NCBI GenBank assembly: GCA_035299425.1
Contig: DATGWP010000024.1
Span: 21,470-85,469, forward strand
Length of the DNA: 64,000 bases
DNA from: Bog-950 sp035299425
GTDB lineage: Bacteria > Bacteroidota > Bacteroidia > Chitinophagales > LD1
Direction of reading: 5' to 3'
The position numbers and the translations under genes were made by a program. The notes under the pieces were generated by a model. The model ran no database searches, had not been told where the DNA came from, and saw nothing but the letters and a program-made list of their open reading frames with translations. Positions 52,701-61,386 of this stretch are shown piece by piece; the first letter of the stretch is position 1, and every line of letters begins with the position of its first letter.

Positions 52701-55502
52701 GTTATTTACCACACCCGAAATTGCCATAGCAGGAGCTACTGTAACGGGAGCACTTGCAGTTGCACTACAGTTGGCACCACTGGTTACAGTTACGGTATAG
52801 GTAGTAGTTGCAGCTGGCGACACAGTAATAGCGGCCGTATTGCCGCCGCTACTCCATACATAGCTGGTGCCGCCGCTGGCGGTTAAGGTTGTGCTGCTGC
52901 CGTTACATATAGTATCGCTTGATGGCGAAATAGTAGCCGTGGGCACCGCATTTATAGTAACCTGCCGCGAGGCAGTAGCCGTACAGTTACTTACGTTGGT
53001 TACTGTTACAGTATAAGTAGTATTTGTAGCCGGCGATACAGTAGTAGCTGCAGTAGTAGCTGCATTGCTCCATACATAAGTAGCACCACCGCTGGCGGTA
53101 AGTGTTACACTGCCACCGGGGCATATAGTTGCAGTAGGCGGAGATATGGCCGGCACAGGTAAAGAATTTACAACTACGCTGGTAGTAGCAGTAGCTGTGC
53201 AGCCACCTGCAAATGTTACAGTAACTGTATAGTTACCGGCCATAGCCACGGTAGCAGATGCCCGTGTGGGGCTTTGAGCGGTACTGGTAAAACCTCCCGG
53301 GCCGCTCCAGCTATAGCCGGTGCCCGCAGTAGTAGTTAAAGAAATGGTTGCACCCGGACAATATGGCCCCGTGTTAGATGCTGTAGCTGAACTGCCGTTT
53401 ACGCCACTAACAGTAGCGGCTGCACCAACCGAGCAGCCAAGATTATCGCTAACGGTTAACGTATAATTGCCCGAAGCAAGGTTTGTAATAGAATCGGGAC
53501 CATTAACATTGGTGTGGGTTGCAATTACTGCACCGGTAGAGTCTGACCAGGTATAGTCCCACGGTGCTGACCCCAGCCCGGTAGCCACTATTTTGCCATT
53601 GGCAGCAGCGCAACCGGCTCCGGTAATAACAAGAGTTGGAGGGGCACAGCAGGCCAGTGTGGATGTAAAATTTACTATGGGATCACCAGCGCAGCCTGCA
53701 CTCGTCCAGCTACCAGACTCGTAATCTCCTAATGTATTAATAGCTACAGAAAGGCTGGCACCAGGGGTGCATTGGCCAGTTGGTTTGGTAGAAATACGCC
53801 AGCAGAATGTACGCGGACAAGTAGTACTTACTCCTACATCGCCAAAATTGTTACCCGGGTTACCGTCAATTGCGCCCGAGGAAGCACCCGAAGATGTTTC
53901 GTAAAAAAAGCCCGGCCCATAAGTATTGCCTGAGGCTGTACCGGTTACGCTATTATAAAAACCCCAGCTGGCACCCGCAGTAGTCGCACATGGCAAAGGA
54001 ATGGATGTTGCTGTAAGTGTAGACAAATCCCATCCGGCGCCAAAATCCAGGTCTATACCATGTATCCAGTTGGCTGCAGTTTGGTTATAGTTAGATACTG
54101 TAAAACAAAACTGCACCGATTGACCCGAGCCGTAAGTACCGTTAAGGGGGGCTGGCGTTATCTGCAAATCCTGCGCAAGCAAACAATTATTACAGTCGTA
54201 ATTATTGCGGATAACCAACGTAAAATCACCCATGTCTGTAATATTGCCACCTGATATTTGCAAATAGTAATAATCATTAGGTGTTATAGGCGCAAAAGTA
54301 GCGGCCAGGTTACCTCCCGTGCCGGTAAAACAACGTAATGGCAATAGCGCATTGCAGTTATTACCGTTATACAAACTTACGTTAGGATTATTAAGCGGGT
54401 CGCCGGTAGAACTGGCAAGTGTAAAGGAGAGCTGGGTACCGGTAGCACGAAAGCGGTACCAAACATCAGCGCCAGACTGCACACAGCCGGTTATAGCCGA
54501 ATAAGGAACCTCCGAGGTTGCACCTACGTTACTAAGATTATGCGTAAGCGGGCTACCTACTGATAAAGACCCTCCCGGAGTACACGCAGGAGGTGTTGGC
54601 AATGTGCCTAAATCGCAGGCATCGGCGCAAATATCGGGTATAGGTGCAAGGCAGGCCGAACTTGGTGGCGGCGAGTTATCAAACACACAAATACCAAATG
54701 AACCGTTGTTATTACCACCATATTCCCAAAAGCGGATATACAAGGTGGAGCCGGGCGTTAAGCTGGAAACAACTGCCGATGGCATTAAGTTTCCATTTAC
54801 ATCATCTATACACTGAAATTGCGTGAGCGAACTGCAATTAGCGCCCGAATACAAAGCCATACCCCCATCGGTTATTACACCGGCCTGGGATTGTATAGTA
54901 AGCGAGCCGGAAGCCGGTACCACCGCCGTAAACCAAACATCGTAACCGGTGTAACTGGCGCAGGTAGGCGCTGCTACACCGGTAGAACTGGTAGAACCAG
55001 CCGTAGTGCTGCTGGTAGAATTGCAGGAGGTGCCCACAGTTAATGCAGTGGCACTGCAGGGTTCATCGCCGGGCGCTAGTGGCGGACCTACACTGCACGT
55101 TATATTCAGCGGAATACAAATAGTGTTGCTATTACAACCGTATCTGTCAACCAGTACCCAAAGTGTGCCGGTAAAGGAGGCGGTCCACGTAACTGATGAC
55201 TGGCTATTGCAAAAATCATCATCATAACCCAAAGCGCCGCCACCGCTACTATTGTAAATGGTTATGTACGTATCAAAGGCATTGCTGCCGCAGGTAGAAA
55301 ACGTGTATACATTGCCTGCCACTACATCTACGGCCACATATTGGCCACCCGTAATACAGTTGGTAACATTCTCGGCGGTATTATTACATACCGGTGTAAA
55401 GTTCATTAAAAACCCATTGTCGTTAGGACATTGCGCCTTAACCTCCTGTTGCTGAATAACAGATATTACCCCAAGAATAACAAAAGCCCAGATTTTCCTC
55501 AT
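49725..55502 (-). CDS. Giant T9SS type B-sorted adhesin-like protein with eleven SprB repeats
   Basis: From the ATG at 55502 the protein has 1,925 residues (a GTG at 55523 is less likely). The signal peptide ends EVKAQ. The N-terminal third holds two to three domains of about 130 residues of the bacterial pre-peptidase-like type (VYTFSTCGSNAFDTYITIYN, LYIRFWEYGGNNNGSFGICVF), then a DUF11-like region. Ig-like repeats follow (ISPPTATICPGGSVTLTASGG), then eleven SprB repeats of about 75 residues (ETHTDVxCNGGxTGSIDIT...YxVTVTDxNxCSAS) over roughly residues 930-1750. The last 90 residues are a type B sorting domain (FVPNAFTPNNDGNNDVF, VFNRWGEKVFES, GTVTMIK). SprB is the mobile gliding adhesin of Flavobacterium, so a surface adhesin role is likely. 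Unlike the 12542 gene, no PorP/SprF gene is adjacent. Confidence 0.9.
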   Translation of the reverse strand: MRKIWAFVILGVISVIQQQEVKAQCPNDNGFLMNFTPVCNNTAENVTNCITGGQYVAVDVVAGNVYTFSTCGSNAFDTYITIYNSSGGGALGYDDDFCNSQSSVTWTASFTGTLWVLVDRYGCNSNTICIPLNITCSVGPPLAPGDEPCSATALTVGTSCNSTSSTTAGSTSSTGVAAPTCASYTGYDVWFTAVVPASGSLTIQSQAGVITDGGMALYSGANCSSLTQFQCIDDVNGNLMPSAVVSSLTPGSTLYIRFWEYGGNNNGSFGICVFDNSPPPSSACLAPIPDICADACDLGTLPTPPACTPGGSLSVGSPLTHNLSNVGATSEVPYSAITGCVQSGADVWYRFRATGTQLSFTLASSTGDPLNNPNVSLYNGNNCNALLPLRCFTGTGGNLAATFAPITPNDYYYLQISGGNITDMGDFTLVIRNNYDCNNCLLAQDLQITPAPLNGTYGSGQSVQFCFTVSNYNQTAANWIHGIDLDFGAGWDLSTLTATSIPLPCATTAGASWGFYNSVTGTASGNTYGPGFFYETSSGASSGAIDGNPGNNFGDVGVSTTCPRTFCWRISTKPTGQCTPGASLSVAINTLGDYESGSWTSAGCAGDPIVNFTSTLACCAPPTLVITGAGCAAANGKIVATGLGSAPWDYTWSDSTGAVIATHTNVNGPDSITNLASGNYTLTVSDNLGCSVGAAATVSGVNGSSATASNTGPYCPGATISLTTTAGTGYSWSGPGGFTSTAQSPTRASATVAMAGNYTVTVTFAGGCTATATTSVVVNSLPVPAISPPTATICPGGSVTLTASGGATYVWSNAATTAATTVSPATNTTYTVTVTNVSNCTATASRQVTINAVPTATISPSSDTICNGSSTTLTASGGTSYVWSSGGNTAAITVSPAATTTYTVTVTSGANCSATASAPVTVAPAMAISGVVNNLDCNGDNSGGVNIVVSSGLQPYAFLWSNNATTQNISGVAAGTYAVTVTDAAQCTATVSVTVSEPAVFTITETHTNVLCNGAATGSIDITPAGGTAPYTYLWADGNTQQNRTALAAGTYVVTATDNNLCSASLTVTITEPAALVLAETHTAVTCNGTNTGAIDVTTTGGTQPYSFAWNDMVYTEDRTAIPAGNYSLTVYDNYQCSATLSVVINEPTAVNVTETHVNAACNGGSTGSIDITATGGTGGYGYIWNDAVITEDRSAIAAGTYSVTASDANLCTATISVIITEPTALSVTETHTDVSCGGGADGAIDITAAGAVSPYGYIWNDGPTTQDRNGIGLGTYVITVTDINFCSASLSISVGSASNLNVTEVHTNVSCFGGSDGSITTTVTGGTSPYQYLWNDGPVTPDRQGIVAGNYSVTVTDFNLCQVSVSVSISEPTQLVLAETHTDVACNGGTTGSIDLTPTGGTLPYSVAWADMVYTEDRAAIAAGNYAVTVYDGYQCSATLAVVIAEPTVLTIAETHTDVLCNGGATGNIDITMGGGVPPYSFVWNDGVLTEDRAAIPAGTYTVVATDNNLCSASVSVTIAEPAALVAAETHNDVTCHGGADGTIRVTASSGVLPYAYVWNDGNTLSDLTGLMAGTYTVTVSDLNYCSVSLSVSLSEPAAIVVSETHTDVSCLGYMDGTATVSAVGGVPPYTYGWSNTNVQPGSSGLAAGNYDVTVFDNNQCSASISFVIGQPSGMVMSNTFTNPTCATNSPDGSITLNINGGSVPYQYTWNNAATSAQQTGLVPGDYNVTVTDANNCSMSDSFALVYLYEFTIDATPSVDIDFGESTTLGYTLTGTAGNYVSVWSPGESLSCTDCVDPVATPKGTTVYHILVTNDAGCTATDMLTVEVVPDYTIFVPNAFTPNNDGNNDVFKIFGNLKALAYLQMQVFNRWGEKVFESNDHQFEWDGNYKGSIQPPGIYTYQLKLTFLNGHREEIRKGTVTMIK
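50230..52745 (-). repeat. Array of eleven SprB-type tandem repeats (about 225 bp each)
   Basis: The repeats are clear at the protein level with a period near 75 codons. They are much more diverged in DNA than the 207-bp array at 9530-11180, so this array is older. Confidence 0.85.
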
Positions 55503-55828
55503 TCGCCCAAAAATTGTGTCCACTAATACTTGTAAAGATACATAGAATTATTGCAGAAATAGGGCTGATAATCTTATCATTATAAGATTATTTGTTGCAA
55601 CATAGGTCCAATGGTTTGAAAACTAATCATTAACGAACCATTAATAAGCCAAGTAATTATTGTTAACGCAGTATTTACAGGGTACATATTGTACAAATAA
55701 CAAACAGGTACTTTTGTTTATCCACATAAATTTCAAATCAGTGGGGCAAAAAAGTAAACCATAAATTCGTTTTATTCCTAACGTTTAGTAGTTTTCCCTA
55801 CTATTTCAACCCAATAAAACACCACACC
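55503..55828. other. Divergent intergenic region with a 24-bp palindrome
   Basis: These 326 bases hold the promoters of the SprB-repeat gene and the DUF898 gene. A perfect inverted repeat ATAATCTTAT-CATT-ATAAGATTAT lies at 55568-55591. A second inverted repeat GTACA-TAT-TGTAC is at 55682-55694, followed by TACTTTTG at 55709-55716, a fair -7 box for the plus-strand gene with ATTG at 55688-55691. No gene or RNA was seen. Confidence 0.55.
55568..55591. promoter_or_regulatory. Perfect 10-bp-arm inverted repeat, candidate operator
   Basis: The arms ATAATCTTAT and ATAAGATTAT are separated by CATT. It lies 66 bp upstream of the SprB-repeat gene start. It is AT-rich with no T run after it, so a regulator-binding site is more likely than a terminator. 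Confidence 0.5.
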
Positions 55829-56782
55829 ATGGAAATTATCCCTCAGCGATTGAAGCTTTATGGCGAAGGCGGAAAGCTATTTGGAATTATGTTAGTTAAC
55901 TTTTTGCTTACTATAGTTACGCTGGGCCTTTATTACCCCTGGGCACGGGCCAAAATGCTGCAATACCTGTATGGCGAAACAGAGTTTGCCGGCAGCCGGT
56001 TACAATTTCACGGCACAGGCGAAGAAATGTTTAAGGGGTTTATCAAAGCTATTGCACTGCTTGGCACCCTTTTTCTTATTTCTTTTTTAACCCAGCGGTC
56101 GGGCAGCCTAGCCCTTTCGGTAATAGGTTCTTTACTTTACTTTTTCGGTATACTGCTGCTTATCCCTTTGGCAATACACGGTGGGCTGCGCTACCGTATG
56201 AGCCGAACCTCGTGGCGCGGCATACACTTTGGCTACCGTGGCAACCTTACCGAGCTTTTTAAAATTATAGTAGGTGGCATGGTCCTTACTTTTCTTACAC
56301 TTGGCATTTATAGCTTTTGGCTAAGTATACATGTGCGCCAGTACTGCATTGGCAACATACGCATGGGTAACTGCGAAATGCGCTACAAAGGTAACGGGGG
56401 CGAATTTTTATGGCTCAATGTAAAGGGTATTCTGCTTACCATCATCACCTTAGGCATCTACTCGTTCTGGTATGTGCGCGACCTTAACCACTATTATATA
56501 AATAACCTGGTGCTGGTGCAGGATGGTAATGAGTTTTCTTTTAAATCTTCTTTAACCGCGGGCGATATTTTTGTAACCGGCATTGTCAACTATTTTTTGG
56601 TGGTATTTACCCTGGGCTTAGGTACACCCTGGGCCGTATTGCGCCAGTTGCGTATGACCATCGACAATGTAGAACTGGAGGGTGCATTTAACCCCGAAAC
56701 GGTATTTCAAACCGAAGAAGACTACTCAAATGCTACCGGCGAAGACATGCTGGATATGCTGGATATTGGCCTCGACTTTTAA
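55829..56782 (+). CDS. DUF898 (YjgN-like) membrane protein
   Basis: The protein has 317 residues with about six membrane segments arranged in two or three similar units: LTIVTLGLYYPWARAKMLQYLY, LTFLTLGIYSFWLSIHVRQYC and LTIITLGIYSFWYVRDLNHYY. The repeated T-L-G-[IL]-Y-x-[FP]-W motif is the mark of the DUF898/YjgN family of inner membrane proteins of unknown function. The M48 protease gene follows after about 40 bp on the same strand, a pairing that I recall from proteobacteria too, suggesting the two act together. Confidence 0.92.
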   Translation: MEIIPQRLKLYGEGGKLFGIMLVNFLLTIVTLGLYYPWARAKMLQYLYGETEFAGSRLQFHGTGEEMFKGFIKAIALLGTLFLISFLTQRSGSLALSVIGSLLYFFGILLLIPLAIHGGLRYRMSRTSWRGIHFGYRGNLTELFKIIVGGMVLTFLTLGIYSFWLSIHVRQYCIGNIRMGNCEMRYKGNGGEFLWLNVKGILLTIITLGIYSFWYVRDLNHYYINNLVLVQDGNEFSFKSSLTAGDIFVTGIVNYFLVVFTLGLGTPWAVLRQLRMTIDNVELEGAFNPETVFQTEEDYSNATGEDMLDMLDIGLDF

Positions 56783-56822
56783 TTTAGCCACTGGCCAATA
56801 ATCATTACAACCGTTTTACATC

Positions 56823-57917
56823 ATGACTTTTAAGGGAAAATATTTTGACGGTAAATCCTCATCAGGTTATCGCGCTGAGGTAACGCTGGAGCCTTTTCAT
56901 ATCCGCATAGTTTATACCGATGCTATAGAGCAAACCAAAACCGTGCTGTGGAATACCGACCTGGTGCATAAAAACGATTTTGCCGAGCACGACAGGGTGT
57001 ATCTTAAATATGGCAACTTCCCCTTCGAATATATCGAGGTATATGATAAGGAGATGGAAGCTGCGCTTAAAACGTACTACCCCAATGCTGTTTTTCATAA
57101 GTCGGCATACAATAAGCTGTTTAGCACCGGCGTGGCAGGCCTGGTCATAATGGCGGCTTTCACCATTGGGTTTATTGCCCTGTGTTACTTTGTGCTTATA
57201 CCCAAAGCAGCCGAAACGCTGGCTGGCAAGTTACCTATCAGCTACGAGAAGCAACTGGGCGAGGCCGTATACAACAATATGACTCAGCTGGAAGAAAAAA
57301 ATGACAGCTGTTCCGTATTGCTCAATCGGTTTTTTAAGCAATTAAATTACAAAACCGACTATCCTATTGAGATTACCGTAATAAAAAGCGATGTAGTAAA
57401 TGCTTATGCCCTACCCGGGGGAAGAATCGTAGTTTATGAAGGAATACTACAGCGCATGGAGAGCCAGGAAGAACTAGTGGCGCTGTTGTCCCACGAGTTT
57501 TCGCACGTGCAGTTTAAGCACTCTACCAAAAACATCTGCCGGAGCCTTTCAAGCTACCTGCTTATATCGCTGCTGGTGGGCGATGCTGGGGGAATAACGG
57601 CGGTAGTGTTGCAAAATGCTGACCAGCTAAAGCAATTGGGCTACTCGCGCTCGCTGGAAGAAGAGGCTGACCGCGAAGGGATGAAATTGATGAAACAAAA
57701 CGACATAGACCTGCACGGTATGCGCCATTTATTTGAAACCCTTAAGAAACAGGAAGGCGATGCCGGCGTACCTGAGTTTTTGAGCACTCACCCGCTTACC
57801 GATGCCCGTATTAAAGCCGTGACCAAAGAAATTAATGCCGGCAACAGCAGCGCCCGCCCGCACCCAGAACTGGAATCGTTATGGCAGTCTATTAAAGAAA
57901 CAAGCGAATACGAGTAG
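56823..57917 (+). CDS. M48 family zinc metalloprotease
   Basis: The protein has 364 residues. An N-terminal beta-rich domain (about 1-95) lies before a membrane segment (about 103-127) and the M48 domain (about 140-350). The zinc motif is HEFSH at 224-228 with a third ligand in SLEEEADREGMKLM; the upstream strand VVNAYALPGGRIVVYEG and the FLSTHPLTDARI strip are typical of M48B/C peptidases such as BepA and YggG. It is likely a periplasm-facing quality-control protease anchored in the inner membrane. The DUF898 gene is directly upstream. Its stop codon is 3 bp from that of the convergent L,D-transpeptidase gene. Confidence 0.93.
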   Translation: MTFKGKYFDGKSSSGYRAEVTLEPFHIRIVYTDAIEQTKTVLWNTDLVHKNDFAEHDRVYLKYGNFPFEYIEVYDKEMEAALKTYYPNAVFHKSAYNKLFSTGVAGLVIMAAFTIGFIALCYFVLIPKAAETLAGKLPISYEKQLGEAVYNNMTQLEEKNDSCSVLLNRFFKQLNYKTDYPIEITVIKSDVVNAYALPGGRIVVYEGILQRMESQEELVALLSHEFSHVQFKHSTKNICRSLSSYLLISLLVGDAGGITAVVLQNADQLKQLGYSRSLEEEADREGMKLMKQNDIDLHGMRHLFETLKKQEGDAGVPEFLSTHPLTDARIKAVTKEINAGNSSARPHPELESLWQSIKETSEYE

Positions 57918-57920
57918 TGT

Positions 57921-59540
57921 TTAAATAGCAGCCTTCTTTGGCTCGCTGTATACATCGTTGTAAAACTTCAGGCGCATGTACTCATCTACATCGGCAGTCA
58001 TATAAAGTAAAAGCACCGGAAATTTTTTCTTAAGCAGAAAGTCAGTAGGGGTTTGGTCTCTTACACATTGGTCTAGTTTGGCCACGGTAAGGCTATCCAG
58101 GCCGTTGTTGAGTACGTACTGGGCAAGTTCCATGGGTTTTTCTACCCGCACACAGCCGTGACTCATAAAGCGGTCTTTTTTGCCAAACAAGTCGCGGCGG
58201 TTGGTGTCGTGCAGGTAAACGCTATAAGGCGAGTTTAAATCAAACTTAAGTACACCCAGCGCATTATCGCAACCGGTACTTTGGCGCAGTGTAAAGGGAA
58301 AATACTTTTCTGAATACCGGTTCCAGTTCACAGTATGCGGGTCTACCTCCTGTCCTTTATTATTTATAACCTGCAGGTTATTATCCTCCAGGTAACTCAC
58401 ACGTTTACGTATTTTAGGCAGCATTTCTTTGGTGGCTATGCTTATGGGCACTGTCCAGTAAGGGTAGGTTATTACCCGCGTAATGTAGGCTGTAAAAGAA
58501 GGTGTTTGTGTATTCTTTTTACCCACTATTACCCGCATGCTCATATCCTTCAGGCTATCGTGGTTTACAATCTGCAAGCGCGCTGCCGGTATATTTACCA
58601 GTATAAATTCCTGCTCGTTCAGGCGGCCTGTCCAACGCCAGTAGTTTAAGCTCTCCTTTATTTGCTGCAGGCGCTGCGATATAGGGAAATTAAGCATTGC
58701 AATTGTTTTGGCATCAGCCACTCCGGTAGTATCTACACTCATCATCCGCTGAAAACCCGTTATGGCTATTTTTAACATGGGTGCGGTAACCGAGTCGTTG
58801 CTGAGCGTATCGGCCAACAATCCCAAAGCCTTCAGCCGTATCATCGTAATGCTTCTGCCGGTATCGGTACCGGCCGCCATCATGGCGTCTATTTGCGGGT
58901 AGTTACGTACAAAAGTCTGCATCCGGTTAAGTTCGCTTTTCAATAGCTTGTATTGGGCCACTTGCGGCTCTATGCTATCCAGAGCGCGGCGCCAGTCGTG
59001 GTGCTCCATCAGTCCCCCAAACACCGACACAATGCGCGCGGTATCTATATTATATTTTACACCGTTATAAGCTATGCGCGGTATCTCTTTACCATAAGCT
59101 ACATGGTATAAAAAGGAAATAGCCGCATCGGTAAATATCAGCTCATTTTCTTCTTCATAAGCGCTGGCATCAAAATTTCTCAGGTGCGATAGCGAATCGA
59201 ATTTGGTTAAATAATCCTGGTGGTAATCGTTACGGTCCAGCCCCAGGCTGTCGGCCTGATTCAGCATGGCAATAAGCATATCGCGGTAAGCGCTTTGCGC
59301 CGCCGAAGTGTCGCTCCACTTCGTTTCGTAACCATAATCATTAAAGTATTTTTCAAGCAGGGCACGGCTGTTTATGGCTTCGGTATCGCCCTGCACGGTA
59401 ATATTCTTGTCACCCTTTATTAGTGCTGTCAACCGCTCGCGGGCAGTACCAAAAATGCTCTGCCTGAAAATCACAGTAAGCACTATAGCCAGCATAGCTA
59501 TAGCGCCAATCAGGTATAACTTAATATTCTTTCTATCCAT
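57921..59540 (-). CDS. L,D-transpeptidase (YcbB/LdtD-like)
   Basis: The protein has 539 residues. An N-terminal membrane segment (8-26) places it in the periplasm. A helical scaffold domain (about 50-230), a peptidoglycan-binding-like region (about 250-290, LKIAITGFQRMMSVDTTGVAD) and a YkuD catalytic domain (about 310-490) follow. The catalytic motif SHGCVRV holds the nucleophile Cys, with YLHDTNRRDLFGKKDRF upstream, and a capping-loop region sits in between as in YcbB. It forms 3-3 cross-links or attaches molecules to peptidoglycan. It is 26 bp downstream of the marC gene on the same strand. Confidence 0.94.
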   Translation of the reverse strand: MDRKNIKLYLIGAIAMLAIVLTVIFRQSIFGTARERLTALIKGDKNITVQGDTEAINSRALLEKYFNDYGYETKWSDTSAAQSAYRDMLIAMLNQADSLGLDRNDYHQDYLTKFDSLSHLRNFDASAYEEENELIFTDAAISFLYHVAYGKEIPRIAYNGVKYNIDTARIVSVFGGLMEHHDWRRALDSIEPQVAQYKLLKSELNRMQTFVRNYPQIDAMMAAGTDTGRSITMIRLKALGLLADTLSNDSVTAPMLKIAITGFQRMMSVDTTGVADAKTIAMLNFPISQRLQQIKESLNYWRWTGRLNEQEFILVNIPAARLQIVNHDSLKDMSMRVIVGKKNTQTPSFTAYITRVITYPYWTVPISIATKEMLPKIRKRVSYLEDNNLQVINNKGQEVDPHTVNWNRYSEKYFPFTLRQSTGCDNALGVLKFDLNSPYSVYLHDTNRRDLFGKKDRFMSHGCVRVEKPMELAQYVLNNGLDSLTVAKLDQCVRDQTPTDFLLKKKFPVLLLYMTADVDEYMRLKFYNDVYSEPKKAAI

Positions 59541-59566
59541 GAGTTAAGGAGTAGATGCAGGATGGG

Positions 59567-60136
59567 TTAAAACTTAACGTATGTGCTGAAAATCTTGATA
59601 GCAATGGCCAGTAGTATTACCCCAAAAAACTTTTTGATAGCAGCAAGCCCGGTTTTGCCCAGCTTATCCTCTATCCATTTCATAGATATTAATACCAGGA
59701 ACACTATTACCAGGTTAATAAGTATGCCTATCAGTATTTCGGTAACACTATACACCGAGCGCAGCGATATGATAGTAGTAAGCGTACCCGACCCCGCTAT
59801 CAGTGGAAAAGCCACCGGCACAAAATTACCGGCATGTGCATCGTCGGTACTGGTTTTAAACAGGTTAATACCCAGTATCATCTCCATGGCTATTATAAAT
59901 ATTACAATAGACCCCGCCAGTGCAAACGAACGTACATCTACACCTACCAACCGCAAAAAGGTTTCGCCGGTGAAAAGAAAAAACACCATCAACGCACCTG
60001 CACACAGCGTGGCAATTACGGGGCTGAAATTTTTATGCGTTTGCTTAATTCCTATAATAGCGGGCAAACTGCCCACAATATCTATAATAGCAAACAGGGT
60101 AAAAGTGACAGTAAGAATGGAGTTAAATGATAACAT
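59567..60136 (-). CDS. MarC family integral membrane protein
   Basis: The protein has 189 residues with about six membrane segments. Family features are FTLFAIIDIVGSLPAIIGI near the N-terminus and FPLIAGSGTLTTIISL in the middle. MarC (UPF0056) proteins are inner membrane proteins with no established function; the old link to multiple antibiotic resistance was not confirmed, as I recall. The L,D-transpeptidase gene follows after 26 bp. Confidence 0.93.
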   Translation of the reverse strand: MLSFNSILTVTFTLFAIIDIVGSLPAIIGIKQTHKNFSPVIATLCAGALMVFFLFTGETFLRLVGVDVRSFALAGSIVIFIIAMEMILGINLFKTSTDDAHAGNFVPVAFPLIAGSGTLTTIISLRSVYSVTEILIGILINLVIVFLVLISMKWIEDKLGKTGLAAIKKFFGVILLAIAIKIFSTYVKF

Positions 60137-60219
60137 TTTACAATTGATTACACAGATAAATACAATGATTGGGCCGCTTTTAAAGGCTTATGCAAAAGTA
60201 ACAATCTGCGCTTTCAACG

Positions 60220-60642
60220 TTAGTCTGCAATGTAACCCAATACATCTTTGGCCGACAAAATGCCTACCAGCAAGCCATTATCTACCACAGGCAAAGCCAT
60301 AAATTTCTTATCGGCAAATATTTTAACTGCGGTGCTTATAGGATCGGTAGACGACACAGTGATAGGGTTAGAAGTCATTATATCTGTCAGGTTAATAGCT
60401 TTATCTATTGCATCCAGGTCCATAGTTATTTTATCCTGACGGCTGCACAGGTTAAGGAACACCTTTGGCAAATCGTTAGAGCTTATTATGCCAATCAGCT
60501 TATTGTCTACGCCACCTACTATGGGCAAGTGGTGAATTGGGAACTCGGTAAACAGGCGCAGCACCTGCGAAAAGTTGTGAAACTGGTTAGCAACTACAGG
60601 GCTTACAGTCATAATAGCGGAAATAGGCGTGGTCAATGACAT
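60220..60642 (-). CDS. CBS domain pair protein
   Basis: From the ATG at 60642 the protein has 140 residues. A longer frame to 60930 overlaps rdgB and is rejected. The whole chain is a tandem CBS (Bateman) module: ISAIMTVSPVVANQFHNFSQVL...PIHHLPIVGGVDNKLIGIISSNDL, and LTDIMTSNPITVSSTDPISTAVKIF...FMALPVVDNGLLVGILSAKDVL. Such modules bind adenosine nucleotides and regulate partners. No catalytic domain is attached, so the partner is unknown. The rdgB gene is divergent with about 100 bp between. Confidence 0.92.
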   Translation of the reverse strand: MSLTTPISAIMTVSPVVANQFHNFSQVLRLFTEFPIHHLPIVGGVDNKLIGIISSNDLPKVFLNLCSRQDKITMDLDAIDKAINLTDIMTSNPITVSSTDPISTAVKIFADKKFMALPVVDNGLLVGILSAKDVLGYIAD

Positions 60643-60745
60643 GGTTGAGTGGTTTTGAGTGAATTTTGTTAACGCTAAACTAAGCAATTGGTATACAGCT
60701 ACGAACAAAAGATTAAAATATTTTAGCTGCGTAAAATCATAAAAC

Positions 60746-61330
60746 ATGAAACTGATATTTGCTACCGGCAACCAGCATAAACTGCATGAAGTAAGATCCA
60801 TTGCCTCTCCTAAACTGGAAATAGCGGGGCTTAAAGATATAGGCTTTACCGGAGAACTGCCCGAAACCCACGAAACTATAGAAGAGAACTCGCTGGAGAA
60901 GGCTGAACACCTCTCCCGCCTGTATAACACCGCCTGTTTTGCCGAAGATACCGGGCTGATAATAGATGCTCTTAACGGCGAGCCGGGGGTATATTCGGCG
61001 CGCTATGCCGGTCCAAATGCCACGTTTGATGATAACGTAACCAAGGTGCTAACTAAAATGGAGGGGCAAAGCAACCGTAAAGCCCGTTTTAAAACGGTTA
61101 TTACATACTATTCCGAAGGTAAATACGTTCAGTTTGAAGGTGTAACTGAGGGTGAGATACTTACAGAGCGCAGGGGAGGCGAGGGTTTTGGCTACGACCC
61201 CATCTTTAAACCAGATGGCAGCACCAAAGCCTACGCTGAAATGAGCCTGGAAGAGAAAAACAGCTTTAGCCACCGCAAAAAAAGTTTCGACCTCTTTGCC
61301 AACCATTTAGATAAAATAACTGTCTATTAA
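60746..61330 (+). CDS. rdgB: Non-canonical purine NTP pyrophosphatase RdgB/HAM1
   Basis: The protein has 194 residues, the normal length. It hydrolyses dITP, ITP and XTP to monophosphates, keeping deaminated purines out of DNA and RNA. Motifs are the nucleotide-binding start FATGNQHKLHEV, catalytic region FAEDTGLIIDALNGEPGVYSARYAG, GEGFGYDPIFKPDG and the C-terminal SHRKKSF. An ECF sigma factor gene follows after about 56 bp; cotranscription is possible but unrelated in function. Confidence 0.97.
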   Translation: MKLIFATGNQHKLHEVRSIASPKLEIAGLKDIGFTGELPETHETIEENSLEKAEHLSRLYNTACFAEDTGLIIDALNGEPGVYSARYAGPNATFDDNVTKVLTKMEGQSNRKARFKTVITYYSEGKYVQFEGVTEGEILTERRGGEGFGYDPIFKPDGSTKAYAEMSLEEKNSFSHRKKSFDLFANHLDKITVY

Positions 61331-61386
61331 ATAGAAGTTGGTTTAAAAAGTCGTATTTTAGTTTAACCCGAACCAAAAACTAAGTT

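Noticed and set aside
60643..60930. N-terminal extension of the CBS protein
   Set aside because: The extra 96 residues lack CBS character and lie antisense to the clear rdgB gene; the ATG at 60642 starts exactly at the first CBS motif.
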